From Mesorhizobium sp. 113-3-3 (lineage in GTDB: Bacteria; Pseudomonadota; Alphaproteobacteria; Rhizobiales; Rhizobiaceae), in the NCBI RefSeq assembly GCF_016756495.1, contig NZ_AP023243.1, positions 6,514,501 through 6,578,500 of the forward strand: a DNA stretch of 64,000 nucleotides, in the 5' to 3' direction. The notes beneath the pieces were generated by a model. The model did not search any database. It was not told the origin of the DNA and saw only the letters and a list, made by a program, of their open reading frames with translations. The position numbers and the translations under genes are program-made. Positions 36,424-45,654 of the stretch are shown here, in pieces (positions within the stretch are counted from its first letter, which is position 1; the number at the start of each line of letters is the position of its first letter).

Positions 36424-37545
36424 CTAATTGATTACAGATTGAGATTTGAGCAGACTTGGGCGTGGCGGCGCTCCGACAACGATCCGCGACACATATCCGA
36501 GGTTGCGCGCAATACTGCGAATTGCCATCGCTATGACGACAATCGCCACTCCAAGCACAGTTGCGAAGGTGATTCTGGTCGTGAGATTCCAGACTTCTCC
36601 AAACTGTATCAAATCCATGAGGCGAAACACGGCACCCTGGACCAGGTAAAGCAGCAGCGTGCTCTGACCAAGCTGCACCGCGACAAAGCGAGCTACTCTA
36701 GTCGAATAGACAAGTCTCCAGCATTGGAACATAGACTGCATTGCTACCGCAGAAGCCGCCAAAGAGCCAGAGAACATCAGAAAAACTTGTTTAGCTGACT
36801 GTTCATCATGAATTAAAACGAGATTGTTGTAGGCATAAGTCTCCTTGCCCCACCCGAGGAAGCATATGAAAGCCGCTATCGAAAATAAGACAACAAAAAT
36901 GGATTTGTGACGCCAGATGACGCCATTCTGCCATCCGATCGGCTGGGCAAACAGGAACCCTAAACAATAAAATGGGTAAGTGTACTTTAACAACGGGGTT
37001 ATTGATAACGTGATGGGTGCGAATGCGACCGCAATTGCAGATGCGCTTATGATCCATATCGATAGACGGTTGAAAGTTGTAAGAACTCTAATCAGAATGA
37101 ACGAAATAAATGCCGCCCATATGAACCAATAGGTTCCAATAACTTCCGTCGACAAATCCAACAATGTATCAGTTAAACTCTTCATGGGAAAAATAACTGC
37201 GGACTTTAACGTCCAAATCAACGTACACCAAAAAAGCATTGGCAGTAGTAGCTGCATTGCCCGCTCACCGACACCTTGGGTGAACGATTTTCGCAAAATT
37301 GCCCCAGAAGAAAGATATCCGCTTAGCGCCATAAAGAGAGGCATATGAAACATGTAGATCGACTTGAAATACGGCGACAGCCAGAAAGCGTCGGTGCCCT
37401 GGTAGATTAAATATTGTAACAAGTGCCCAATTATCACCAAAGTAATGAGTATGCCTTTGGCGAAATCGAAGCTTAGGTCTCGGTTGTTTGTCCCTGCTGG
37501 GCACGAGCCGCGTCCCTTCGCTCCGGCTCTTATGTTATCAAGCAT
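36424..37545 (-). CDS. nolL: acyltransferase family 3 O-acetylase, NolL/NodX type
   Basis: 373 residues with about ten membrane segments. The N-terminal region RDLSFDFAKGILITLVIIGH is the signature of the acyltransferase-3 family, which includes NodX and NolL. These inner-membrane enzymes add O-acetyl groups to Nod factors, NolL on the reducing-end fucose and NodX on the terminal glucosamine. The gene lies downstream of a nod box and a nodA pseudogene, so it is probably flavonoid-induced. The precise acetylation site cannot be told; no fucosylation gene (nodZ) lies in this window. Confidence 0.7.
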   Translation of the reverse strand: MLDNIRAGAKGRGSCPAGTNNRDLSFDFAKGILITLVIIGHLLQYLIYQGTDAFWLSPYFKSIYMFHMPLFMALSGYLSSGAILRKSFTQGVGERAMQLLLPMLFWCTLIWTLKSAVIFPMKSLTDTLLDLSTEVIGTYWFIWAAFISFILIRVLTTFNRLSIWIISASAIAVAFAPITLSITPLLKYTYPFYCLGFLFAQPIGWQNGVIWRHKSIFVVLFSIAAFICFLGWGKETYAYNNLVLIHDEQSAKQVFLMFSGSLAASAVAMQSMFQCWRLVYSTRVARFVAVQLGQSTLLLYLVQGAVFRLMDLIQFGEVWNLTTRITFATVLGVAIVVIAMAIRSIARNLGYVSRIVVGAPPRPSLLKSQSVIN

Positions 37546-37604
37546 CAGACTCCAGCCTATCTGTTGCAGTTGCTACTTGCCGTTTCTGGGCACGGCGAGC
37601 GCGG

Positions 37605-38172
37605 TGCAAAGGATCGAAAATCACGCCGATCGCGGCGTGGTATGGAGGGCCGATTGGCTGCAACCGAGCGGACAACATCCCAGTGCCTGATCGCAAACCT
37701 CGAGCGCATTGGCGGTCGCGATCATGTGTGGCGATGCGAACGCCCGGCACTATGGTCGTCTGGCCGTCTCTGCAAAACCTCTCAAGATGGTTTCGCAGCG
37801 GGTGCCGAACCATGCCAAAAGCGAATGGAATGCCACGCTGCTGCAGCACCGGACGCATGACGCGGATAGAACGACTCATTCCGAGTCTCTCAAGATCCGG
37901 ATGCATCCTGTACGATCCGAGTTCGCCTACCAAGCAATCAACCTCGCCAACCGTGAAGAAATGGCGCAGCAGGTCCTAGTGAGCTGCTACGCCGTGCACA
38001 TCAGAGCCGATTGCGCGAACCTTCGGCCCTGCACCGGCCCAGCTACAACCGCCTGAAAGCCCCTGTCGCCCATAGGCCTTTTGGAAGAAGGCGGAGAGTT
38101 CGACATGATCGGCTACTTACAAGTCATTTCCCAGCACACGCTGCAGAAGCAGTGGCGTGATCGGGCGCATGT
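37605..38172 (-). pseudogene. nodA: nodA pseudogene
   Basis: The whole nodA gene can be followed but is broken. It shows a start region with MRP, FFQKAYGRQGLSGGCSWAGA, then [12 protein letters not shown] and a stop codon (H*DLL). GELGSYRMHPDLERLG and VLQQRGIPFAFGMVRH come next, fading near PIGPP. It lies behind an intact nod box and in front of the nolL-like gene. It now serves only as a transcribed leader. Confidence 0.85.
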
Positions 38173-38205
38173 CAAGTGCGGTCATCTATGCAGCGCCCTG
38201 GAAGT

Positions 38206-38250
38206 TTGGTAAAATCGATTGTTTAGATCGCGAGCATCCACGCTATGGAT
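38206..38250 (-). promoter_or_regulatory. nod box for the nodA pseudogene-nolL operon
   Basis: Read on the minus strand it is ATCCATAGCGTGGATG, then CGCGATCTAAACAATCGAT and TTTACCAA, almost identical to the nod box of the functional nodA. It lies 11 bases from the start of the divergent nodD2, as is usual for a NodD-bound intergenic region. Confidence 0.88.
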
Positions 38251-38261
38251 AAGTGAAAGCC

Positions 38262-39206
38262 ATGCGCTTCAAGGGCCTTGATCTGAACCTTCTCGTCGTG
38301 CTCGACGCACTGCTGACCGAGCGGACCCTCACGGCGGCGGCAAGCAGCATCAACCTTAGTCAGCCGGCCATGAGCGCGGCCGTCGCCCGGCTGCGCGACT
38401 ATTTCAACGATGAACTGTTTACGACGAGCGGCCGCGAACGTGTTCTAACCCCGCGTGCGGAAACACTCGCCCCCGCAGTTCGCAGCGCACTCTTGCAAAT
38501 CCAGTGCTCGATTATCTCTTGGGATCCGTTTAATCCGGCTCAATCCGATCGCCGTTTCAGGATCATTCTTTCCGATTTCGCCACACTCGTGTTTTTTGAA
38601 AAGGTCGTGGAGCGGGTTGCACGCGAAGCACCCGCCGTCAGCTTCGAATTGTTGCCTATCGACGACGACCCCGATGAGCTTCTCCGGCGCGGTGACGTCG
38701 ATTTTCTGATTTTTCCAGAATTGTTCATGTCAAGTGCCCATCCAAGAGCGGCGCTGTTCGACGAGACGCTCGTGTGCGTGGGCTGCTCCACGAACAAGCA
38801 GCTGCCACGGCAGCTTACATTCGAGAGATACATGTCGATGAGGCACGTTGCGGTCAAGTTCGGGCGGACGCTGAAGCCCTCCATCGAGGAACAGTTTTTT
38901 CTTGAGCATGGTCTCAAGAGACGTGTCGAGATCGTTGTGCAGGCCTTTAGCATGATCCCGCCGATGGTCTCAGGCACAGCTCGTATAGCGACCATGCCCT
39001 TCCGGCTGGTTCAGCATTTCAAAAAAACCTTCCCCCTGCGGATCATCGAACTTCCGCTGCCACTACCCACGTTCACCGAGGCCGTTCAATGGCCCGCCCT
39101 TCACAACAGTGATCCGGCAAGCATCTGGCTGCGAGAGATATTGCTACAGGAGGCGTCTCGAATGACTTCTCCGGGGGACGCCAAAAGGCGCCCCAGGCAG
39201 CCCTAA
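38262..39206 (+). CDS. nodD: NodD, LysR-type nodulation regulator (copy 2)
   Basis: 314 residues from the ATG giving [10 protein letters not shown]; an in-frame GTG 9 bases earlier is less likely. It has the same HTH and ligand domain as copy 1. Differences are scattered, and the C-terminus is longer and ends in basic residues (DAKRRPRQP). Two NodD copies often differ in flavonoid range. Its upstream region still contains a full nod box directing the opposite strand. Confidence 0.93.
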   Translation: MRFKGLDLNLLVVLDALLTERTLTAAASSINLSQPAMSAAVARLRDYFNDELFTTSGRERVLTPRAETLAPAVRSALLQIQCSIISWDPFNPAQSDRRFRIILSDFATLVFFEKVVERVAREAPAVSFELLPIDDDPDELLRRGDVDFLIFPELFMSSAHPRAALFDETLVCVGCSTNKQLPRQLTFERYMSMRHVAVKFGRTLKPSIEEQFFLEHGLKRRVEIVVQAFSMIPPMVSGTARIATMPFRLVQHFKKTFPLRIIELPLPLPTFTEAVQWPALHNSDPASIWLREILLQEASRMTSPGDAKRRPRQP

Positions 39207-39220
39207 TTTACTCCCGCGTC

Positions 39221-40123
39221 TCACGCCGGCACTCGCGTCAATAGCCCGTGTCGGAAGAGAGCGACGCTCGCGGCAAGTGCGCCTGCGAGGTCGTCCAGCG
39301 GGTGGGCTGCGTCGACAAACGGTGCGAATGAGAAGGGCCCCCCATAGCCGCCATCAAGCAGCGCCCGGATCTGGCTGCCATTGTCGGAACCGACCAGGAC
39401 GCGATCCGGGTAAATCCAGTGGATCGGATCGTTCACGCTTGAAATGTGGACGAGACCGGTCAGCTCGGAGGAGAAGAACGTCTCCCCGGCAAGCGTGTGG
39501 TGGAACGTGTCGTGCACGAGGCGGAAGACGGATTGGCCATCAATGGCGGCAATGGCCTTAGCCGCTTCGTTCTTCGATCGAAGCGAGCAGGTCCGGAAGC
39601 CCAGCGGCTCGATGAGACCGATCAGACCGCGCGACTGGAGGATCGGCTTGAGCGCCTTCAAGGCGACGCGGAGATCGCCCCGGCGCTCGACATTGGCGGG
39701 CCAGGAGCCATCGTTGACCGGCACCAGCATGAGCGTCTTGGCTCCGCAGGCCGCTGCATAATCGGCGAGCTTGCTCGCCTCGGCCCTGCGGGCGGGGGTC
39801 CACTCATTGAAGCGCTGGAGGGCATTGACGGAAATAATCCCAACGCCTGTGTCGGCGGCCGCAGACCGGACGTCCGCCGCCGGCATGCCGCGTGCAATAG
39901 CATTGCTGCCCGGTTGGCTGCGGATCTGGACATCGGTTAGGCCCTGGTCGCGGGCAAAAGCGAAAAGTGCCCTGACGTCAAGTCCGGGCGTCGCCAAATA
40001 ATCGAGTGCAAAGCGGGGCGATGCTTCGCGCATGGCTTGGCTTTCCTTCCATGAAACGGGCGTCATTCTCGGCTGACTGGCTTCTACCGTGCGTTGATTC
40101 GCGAGGTCCGAAATGATGGGCAT
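39221..40123 (-). CDS. TIM-barrel sugar isomerase/epimerase-like protein (IolI-like)
   Basis: 300 residues. The barrel pattern of the xylose-isomerase/AP-endonuclease-2 family is visible: ISVNALQRFNEW, AACGAKTLMLVPV, GLIGLIEPLGF with the metal-binding Glu, LVHDTFHHTLAG with Asp/His, and a late His in LVHISSVND. Relatives act on inosose or rhizopine-type sugars, which rhizobia use in and around nodules. The exact substrate is not known. A shorter start at 40066 is possible. Confidence 0.7.
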   Translation of the reverse strand: MPIISDLANQRTVEASQPRMTPVSWKESQAMREASPRFALDYLATPGLDVRALFAFARDQGLTDVQIRSQPGSNAIARGMPAADVRSAAADTGVGIISVNALQRFNEWTPARRAEASKLADYAAACGAKTLMLVPVNDGSWPANVERRGDLRVALKALKPILQSRGLIGLIEPLGFRTCSLRSKNEAAKAIAAIDGQSVFRLVHDTFHHTLAGETFFSSELTGLVHISSVNDPIHWIYPDRVLVGSDNGSQIRALLDGGYGGPFSFAPFVDAAHPLDDLAGALAASVALFRHGLLTRVPA

Positions 40124-40296
40124 GAGCGAGGCGAGGCAGTCGTACTCACGTTTCTCTCACGCTATGTTTTTCTCTCATTTATGAGCCGACGTTCACCCAA
40201 ACGGCGGTGCCGCGCCTCCTGAGACATGGTTAAATAGGTGCAATGACCGAACTCGCTCGCAGCCATCCAACTGCTTCCGCAAGGTACCCGCCAAAG

Positions 40297-40947
40297 TCAG
40301 GCAGCAGGGTGTTTCGCCAGAGCGAGGCCGACGCCCAGCGCGATCATCGCGCCACCTGACGCCTCCCTCAGGCGGCGGATCAACCCGGGACGCGCTGCCG
40401 CGCCGTCTTGAATGCCGCTGGCCACGACGGCAACCACGATGTCGGCGAGCGTGTTGAGCGCAATGGACACGGAGCCAAGCACCACGAATTGCAGAGCTAC
40501 GAGCCCTGCGCTCGGATTCACGAACTGCGGAATGAAGGCGAGGAAAAAGACTGCCGTCTTCGGGTTGAGCGCCTCGACCAGTACCCCTTCACGAAACGCC
40601 CGCCGGGGTCCGACTGGACCCACTGCGGCGCCGTCATCGCCGCCAGTCGCTCCCTTGAGGCGGGCGGCTTGAAAGGTGCGAAAGCCGAGCCAGACGAGGT
40701 AGACCGCGCCGAACAGCTTTAATGCGGAGAACAGTTCCGAGCTCTCGAGCACGATCGCGGAAACACCTAAGCTTGCGGCGAGGACGTGGATCATGCCCCC
40801 CAACCCCGTGCCGAAGCTGGAAGCGATACCTTCCCGACGACCACCGGCGAGCGTGCGCGCGGCAACGTAGAAGATGCCCGGACCGGGGGTGATGGCGAGC
40901 ACGGAGGCCGCGGCGAGGTACAGGGCGAGTGGGGTCAGTTCTGGCAT
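40297..40947 (-). CDS. LysE family translocator (amino-acid exporter)
   Basis: 216 residues, six hydrophobic segments. The start region LYLAAASVLAITPGPGIFYV and the later FREGVLVEALNPKTAVFFLAFIP are family marks of LysE/RhtB exporters. It exports amino acids or analogues. It lies 27 bases downstream of the PaiB-like gene, so the two may be co-transcribed. Confidence 0.9.
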   Translation of the reverse strand: MPELTPLALYLAAASVLAITPGPGIFYVAARTLAGGRREGIASSFGTGLGGMIHVLAASLGVSAIVLESSELFSALKLFGAVYLVWLGFRTFQAARLKGATGGDDGAAVGPVGPRRAFREGVLVEALNPKTAVFFLAFIPQFVNPSAGLVALQFVVLGSVSIALNTLADIVVAVVASGIQDGAAARPGLIRRLREASGGAMIALGVGLALAKHPAA

Positions 40948-40974
40948 GATGGTCGATTCCGACGAAGTTCATGA

Positions 40975-41598
40975 TTATTTTGGGATGAGAGCGGCGACGT
41001 CGCGGTCAGATGCCCGCTCGCTCACCGCAAGGCCCGCCGCCACGCCAGCGCGGTCGGCCGCGTTCCGGTTCTGGCTCATTTTGCGCTTGCCCTCCAGCCT
41101 CGTGATTGGCATGCGCAGGCCGACGATTCCGCGGAGTTGCGCCTGTATAAAATCCGGCGGCGCGTCCGACACCGCCCAAGGCGAGGCGCGCTCGCCCTCG
41201 TGGTGGTCGGTCAGCCGATTCACGACGTCCAGCAATCTTCCCGCATCCTCGAAGAACTCGACCGGGCCATAGGCGTGGACGGCGACGTAATTCCAGGTCG
41301 GGACGACCTTCCCGGTTTCCCGCTTGGTCGCATACCATGCCGGCGTCACGTAAGCGTCCGGCCCCATGAAGATGGCTAAGCCGTCGCCCAGCGGCGGAAC
41401 ACGGCACTGGGGATTGGCCTTCGCCAGGTGCCCGTAGATCACGCCGTGCTCGCCCTCGCTCTCGTCAAGGAAGAGGGGCAGTGGCGTTGCGAGCGGCCCT
41501 TCCGCCGTGACGGTAACGAAGTTCGCCAGCAGCGCCGCGCGAATGGTCGCGCGCAGGCATTCCTTGTCGTCGTCGCGGAAAGCGGGAGGGATGTACAT
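40975..41598 (-). CDS. FMN-binding negative transcriptional regulator, PaiB-like
   Basis: 207 residues. MYIPPAFRDDD at the start, HGVIYGHLAKANPQ and VPTWNYVAVHAYGPVEFFED are typical of the PaiB family (split-barrel FMN-binding fold). Despite the name, its members are poorly characterised. It lies just upstream of the LysE gene. A MocR-type regulator and a broken PLP enzyme lie further off; such genes often cluster with PaiB and LysE. Confidence 0.9.
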   Translation of the reverse strand: MYIPPAFRDDDKECLRATIRAALLANFVTVTAEGPLATPLPLFLDESEGEHGVIYGHLAKANPQCRVPPLGDGLAIFMGPDAYVTPAWYATKRETGKVVPTWNYVAVHAYGPVEFFEDAGRLLDVVNRLTDHHEGERASPWAVSDAPPDFIQAQLRGIVGLRMPITRLEGKRKMSQNRNAADRAGVAAGLAVSERASDRDVAALIPK

Positions 41599-42087
41599 CG
41601 CGAAACTCCTTGCGTTACCAAGTCAGGTATCGGCAAGCTGGCCTATTGGAAACAGCCAGTCAGAAGCTATTGAGGTAGTCCAGTTGGTGAAAGATGGCAT
41701 CGCGCACCGGATCAGGGCACCGGAATCCCCGGTGCCGGTCACGGTATGCGAATTGCTTGCCAAACCTTTTGGACGCAGCCAGCGATCCCGCTTGGTCGCT
41801 ATGTGAGCCTGCGGCAAGCCCAATGAAATTGATCCAACGCAAAGTGAACCATACATGCAAACAATCGTCGAAAAGTGAACCTACCGGCGATGCTAGGCAT
41901 GCCGAGAGCCTGCGCGGGTTTTCACTGTAGCAGGTGACAACACTACCCTTAGCCAACCGGTCGGAGCCGACCAGTTTGTCCGATGTCGACGAAGTGCTTG
42001 TTCGCAGGGCGCAAACGGCCTGTAAGCCTTCATAAGCGAGACCACACAGGTACTGGCTGGGAAAGCAGGTCCGTGGGATCTCGCATT
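41599..42087. other. intergenic stretch with no gene recognised
   Basis: Short frames only. The DNA separates the PaiB-like gene from the 3' end of nodB. No nod box or terminator hairpin was obvious to me. Confidence 0.4.
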
Positions 42088-42747
42088 TCAGTGATGTTCT
42101 GGAAGCGAGCGAATTTCATATCCGCAGGCATCTAATGCAGGAATCAGATTGGACAGCGCCATAACGGTCTGGTTGCGCAGACTGGCTTGAGTGCTCCGTG
42201 TCGACTCGTCGGGAGGGCATCCGTCGTGCAAGAGCACGATTGCGCCGGGGCGTACCGAGGCGAGCACTGCATCGACGATCGCGTCGGTGCCGGGGCGCGA
42301 CCAGTCTCTTGGGTCGATCGACCAATGAAGGGCCGCCAGCCCCGCGATCTCTGAGGCAGTGAACACTTCTTCGCTCCAGGCGCCGTATGGCGCGCGAATG
42401 TAGCGGATCGAGGCCTGCGGGCATGCCAGCATGATGGCCTGGTTCGCCTCAAATACTTCACGTTGCACTTCGCCCAAACCGCATTTGGACAGGTCCGGAT
42501 GAGACATCGTGTGGTTGCCTACCTCATGCCCTTCTGCGATCATTCGCTGGATGAGTTCCGGATGCTCTGCGGCGTAAGCACCAATGACGAAGAATGTCGC
42601 TGGCACCCGATTTTGCGCCAGCACATCGAGTATCTGTGGTGTGAAACATGGATTGGGACCGTCGTCAAACGTCAGATAAACGCTTCGACGCCCGGTGCCG
42701 TCAGCGCATTCACTCTGCACCTTCCATCTGTCATCGAGACGTCTCAT
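42088..42747 (-). CDS. nodB: NodB, chito-oligosaccharide deacetylase
   Basis: 219 residues. The polysaccharide-deacetylase motifs are all present: LTFDDGPNP (catalytic and metal Asp), GNHTMSHPDLS (metal His pair), RAPYGAWS and LHDG. NodB removes the N-acetyl group from the non-reducing end of the chitin oligomer made by NodC, so that NodA can attach the fatty acid. Its start overlaps the stop of a nodA remnant (ATGA), and a nod box stands about 290 bases upstream. It is separated from nodA and nodC by 7-9 kb, as in Mesorhizobium loti. Confidence 0.95.
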   Translation of the reverse strand: MRRLDDRWKVQSECADGTGRRSVYLTFDDGPNPCFTPQILDVLAQNRVPATFFVIGAYAAEHPELIQRMIAEGHEVGNHTMSHPDLSKCGLGEVQREVFEANQAIMLACPQASIRYIRAPYGAWSEEVFTASEIAGLAALHWSIDPRDWSRPGTDAIVDAVLASVRPGAIVLLHDGCPPDESTRSTQASLRNQTVMALSNLIPALDACGYEIRSLPEHH

Positions 42748-42797
42748 AGCTGCGAACCCTTGCGGTCAATTGTTGTACCGGTCGGCCATTCGCAATC
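42744..42797 (-). pseudogene. nodA C-terminal stub in front of nodB
   Basis: The frame ends ECWPTGTTIDRKGSQL-like (read as EWPTGTTIDRKGSQL), clearly the NodA C-terminus, and its stop shares bases with the nodB ATG. The rest of nodA is gone. The DNA between here and the nod box (42.8-43.04 kb) shows no further similarity that I could follow. Confidence 0.75.
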
Positions 42798-43039
42798 GGC
42801 ATAACCCCGATCCTTGAGGTAGGGGCCTACGCTATCGGGGGGAGCTTGTCGCGAAGAGCCGACGCGATGCAGCTTGCGCCGATCACCGATGTACCTGGTC
42901 GAAAAGGGGATCGGCTCGCTTGATGTTCGGCGCAGACCAGGAGGGACACACCAGAAAATGCTCCTCGGAGCCAACGCACGCATCGACAATCTCCTTAGGG
43001 CTGCATCCTTGAATTCTTCCTATGGGACGTTCTGTACAA

Positions 43040-43084
43040 TCGGCAAAATCGATTGTTTCGATGACAAGCATCCACGTTGCGGAT
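43040..43084 (-). promoter_or_regulatory. nod box for nodB
   Basis: On the minus strand: ATCCGCAACGTGGATG, then TTGTCATCGAAACAATCGAT and TTTGCC. It points at nodB and lies directly next to a nodD remnant on the other strand. Confidence 0.88.
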
Positions 43085-43086
43085 AG

Positions 43087-43259
43087 ATGAGACAAAGGCT
43101 TGGATCGCGTGCAACCTCACGGCGGCGGCAGCAGCATCAACCTTAGTCAGCCGGCCATGAGCGCGGCCGTCGCCCGGCCGCGCGACTATTTCAACGATGA
43201 ACTGTTTACGATGAGCGGCCGCGAATGCGTTCTAACCCGCGTGCGGAACCGTCAGCGTC
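43087..43259 (+). pseudogene. nodD 5' remnant upstream of the nodB nod box
   Basis: It starts with a degenerate nodD start (ATGAGACAAAGGCTTGGATC) and has lost about 15 codons. It resumes with [20 protein letters not shown] and [15 protein letters not shown] and breaks off at 43.26 kb, where the MocR gene ends. It is a third nodD, now only the HTH part and non-functional. Confidence 0.85.
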
Positions 43260-44729
43260 TCAGAGTCGAGCGACGACGTCGCGCAGCATCTCGACGCCTT
43301 TTTCGATCTGCCGGATGCTCAGGGCGGAATAGCCCATGACAAGCCCGACGCGGTCGGCTTCGCCTGCTCCCGACTGCCGATGATAAAGCGGCGAAATCGG
43401 GTGCAGACCCAGACCCGCGTATTGGGCAGCTTCGACCAACGCCGTTTCACGCGATCGCGGCAGGTCGTTGAACCATATGACGACGTGCAGTCCAGCCTCT
43501 GCCCCCTGGACGGCGATCCGACCTTGAAAACTCCGCTTCAGGGCGGTCAGCAATGCCTCCCGGCGCTCGCCGTTGATGCGGCGCACGCGGCGCACATGGC
43601 TTTCATAGCCACCGCTCTCGATCAGAGAGGCCAATGACTCCTGCCCCGCCATCGGAGAATGCCGGTCGGCAAGCTGCTTGGCGGTTTCGAAAACCTGCAG
43701 GAATTCCGCCGGGACGACGAGATAACCGATCCGCAGCATCGGCGAGAGCGTCTTGGAGATGGTGCCGAGGTAGATGACGGCCCCATGATCCTCGAGGCTA
43801 TGCAGCGGGGGAACGGGGCTGATATCGTAGCGATATTCGCTGTCGTAGTCGTCCTCGATGACATAGGCGCCCTGCTCCCGCGCCCATTCCAGAAGCTGAT
43901 GCCGCCGCGGGATCGGCATGACGCCGCCGAGCGGAAACTGATGCGAGGGCGTCACATAGGCCAGCCGGGCCGCGACCCCCGCCAGTTGCTCCGTTTGCAT
44001 GCCGTGATCGTCAACCTCGACAGGAACGGGCGTGGCACCTGTACTGGCAAAGACCTGGCGCGCCATCCTGTAGCAGGGGTCCTCGATGACGAAGCTGTCC
44101 CCGGGGTCGAGCAGCAGGCGCGCGCAGAGATCGAGGCCCTGCTGCGAACCATTGACGATGACGATCTGCTCGGGGTCGCAGCGCACAGTACGGGCGCGCC
44201 AGAGATAGCCCTGAAGCGCTTGGCGGAGCCGGCTCGAACCGCACGGATCGTCATAGGCGAGCCGTGCCGGCCGCTGCGCCATCGCCGCGTTCATCGCGCG
44301 CTTCCAAACCGATGCGGGGAAATCTGAGGGCGCCAGGACGCCATATCGGAAATCAACCTTCAGCGTGTTCGGCAGGTAATCCGGCCAGCGCGGAGTACCA
44401 CGCAGCCGTTCGCCATAGCTTGACAAGTGAACCGGGCCGAACCGTTTTGGGGGATTGGCGGTCAGCTCATGTCCCAGCAGTGAGGATGCGACACGAGGGC
44501 GCGCGCCTTGACGGATGTCGATGAAACCTTCCGCGGCCAGCTGCTCGTAGGCGACGGTGACGGTCGTTCGCGAGACGCCAAGTTCCTCGGCGAGACCACG
44601 GGAGGACGGCAGCTGGCTTCCGGTGCCGTAAACGCCTCTGAGGATCTGCTCGCGAAGCGCTTCGTAGATCTGGCGCGCGCCCATGCCATGCGAGCGGGTT
44701 GAAGCACCGGGACCTGGAGACTGGACCAT
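43260..44729 (-). CDS. MocR-type regulator (GntR HTH fused to aminotransferase fold)
   Basis: 489 residues from the ATG giving MVQSPGPG. The N-terminal winged helix is of GntR type ([20 protein letters not shown]). It is followed by a class I aminotransferase domain with [13 protein letters not shown] and the PLP-lysine region [19 protein letters not shown]. Such proteins bind PLP and regulate neighbouring PLP or amino-acid genes. The divergent neighbour is a ruined methionine gamma-lyase-like gene, its likely former target. The 3' end coincides with the breakpoint of the nodD remnant. Confidence 0.88.
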   Translation of the reverse strand: MVQSPGPGASTRSHGMGARQIYEALREQILRGVYGTGSQLPSSRGLAEELGVSRTTVTVAYEQLAAEGFIDIRQGARPRVASSLLGHELTANPPKRFGPVHLSSYGERLRGTPRWPDYLPNTLKVDFRYGVLAPSDFPASVWKRAMNAAMAQRPARLAYDDPCGSSRLRQALQGYLWRARTVRCDPEQIVIVNGSQQGLDLCARLLLDPGDSFVIEDPCYRMARQVFASTGATPVPVEVDDHGMQTEQLAGVAARLAYVTPSHQFPLGGVMPIPRRHQLLEWAREQGAYVIEDDYDSEYRYDISPVPPLHSLEDHGAVIYLGTISKTLSPMLRIGYLVVPAEFLQVFETAKQLADRHSPMAGQESLASLIESGGYESHVRRVRRINGERREALLTALKRSFQGRIAVQGAEAGLHVVIWFNDLPRSRETALVEAAQYAGLGLHPISPLYHRQSGAGEADRVGLVMGYSALSIRQIEKGVEMLRDVVARL

Positions 44730-44819
44730 TTCTTTTCCTGCCAACTGGACATTCCATATCAACCAGTTTGCAGCCACTCCTTCCGAAAGCCAAGGCACGT
44801 CTGAAGCCGATGCCCGAGA

Positions 44820-45290
44820 CCGCAATCCAAGACCGGAAAGTGGCACATCTGCGAACGATGCCAAATTCGGCTTCGCTACCCTCGCGATCCATCACGGCTA
44901 CGATCCGGCTGGTTTTCCCAATGCCGGTCAACCACGCGTCTTCCTGAGCTCGACCTACGATCGAAAGTGTTGCGGCGAATGAGGCCGCCGCCTTGGCGGC
45001 GCAATCCTCGGCGCCGCGGAAGCCTCCACACGCTGTACGAAACGGGCTTGCGCTACATCACCGGCGCGGCGCTCTCGACCATGTCCTCCCTCCTGGTTCT
45101 GCGCGGGCTGAAAAGGACTCTCGCGCTTCGCATGGAATGGCACAGCACCACGGCGCTTGCGATCGCGCAGGTGCGCGACGGGCATTCGGCCGTGGGTTAG
45201 GTGAGCTCCCCTTCTTCGACTCGCATCCCGATCAGGCGATTGCCCGAAAGGAGATGTCGGGCATCGCCAACGAGGGGGCCGAAGGGTCAA
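44820..45290 (+). pseudogene. remnant of a Cys/Met-metabolism PLP enzyme (methionine gamma-lyase-like)
   Basis: The 5' part reads GFATLAIHHGYDPAGF and VFLSSTY, the N-terminus of this family. After a large internal deletion and frameshifts it resumes with LRGLKRTLALRMEWHSTTAL and AIAQV. The PLP-binding lysine segment is missing. Confidence 0.68.
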
Positions 45291-45654
45291 GGCGCGCTAA
45301 GACATGATCGTCGCCTCACCAATGCATTTTGCCAAAAGCATCTCAACGACGAATATGCCGGCTTGGCGCGCCGTAGGGCCGCCGCCTTATCCCGCGAGCG
45401 GCGCAGCCCGCTCGCACGTCCCGTCCGCTATGCGTAACACCAGGCTGATGCCGGAGACATAGGCAGTCACCGAACCGGGTCCGCCGTCGAGAAACGACGA
45501 ATTGGTGCTGTCTTGAGCCACCGGCAAGCAAATCCATTACTGATCCTCGACTGCCATAGGCGTTATGCATGCTCGCAGCCTGGGCACAGTCATATGAAGA
45601 TGCTTGGACAGAACGGTGTTTCGGCAACTGTTATCTGTCGTCCAGCTTTTGGCA
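45291..45654. other. intergenic stretch, nothing recognised
   Basis: Only short frames lie between the PLP-enzyme remnant and the 3' end of nodU; no known motif or repeat was seen. Confidence 0.4.
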
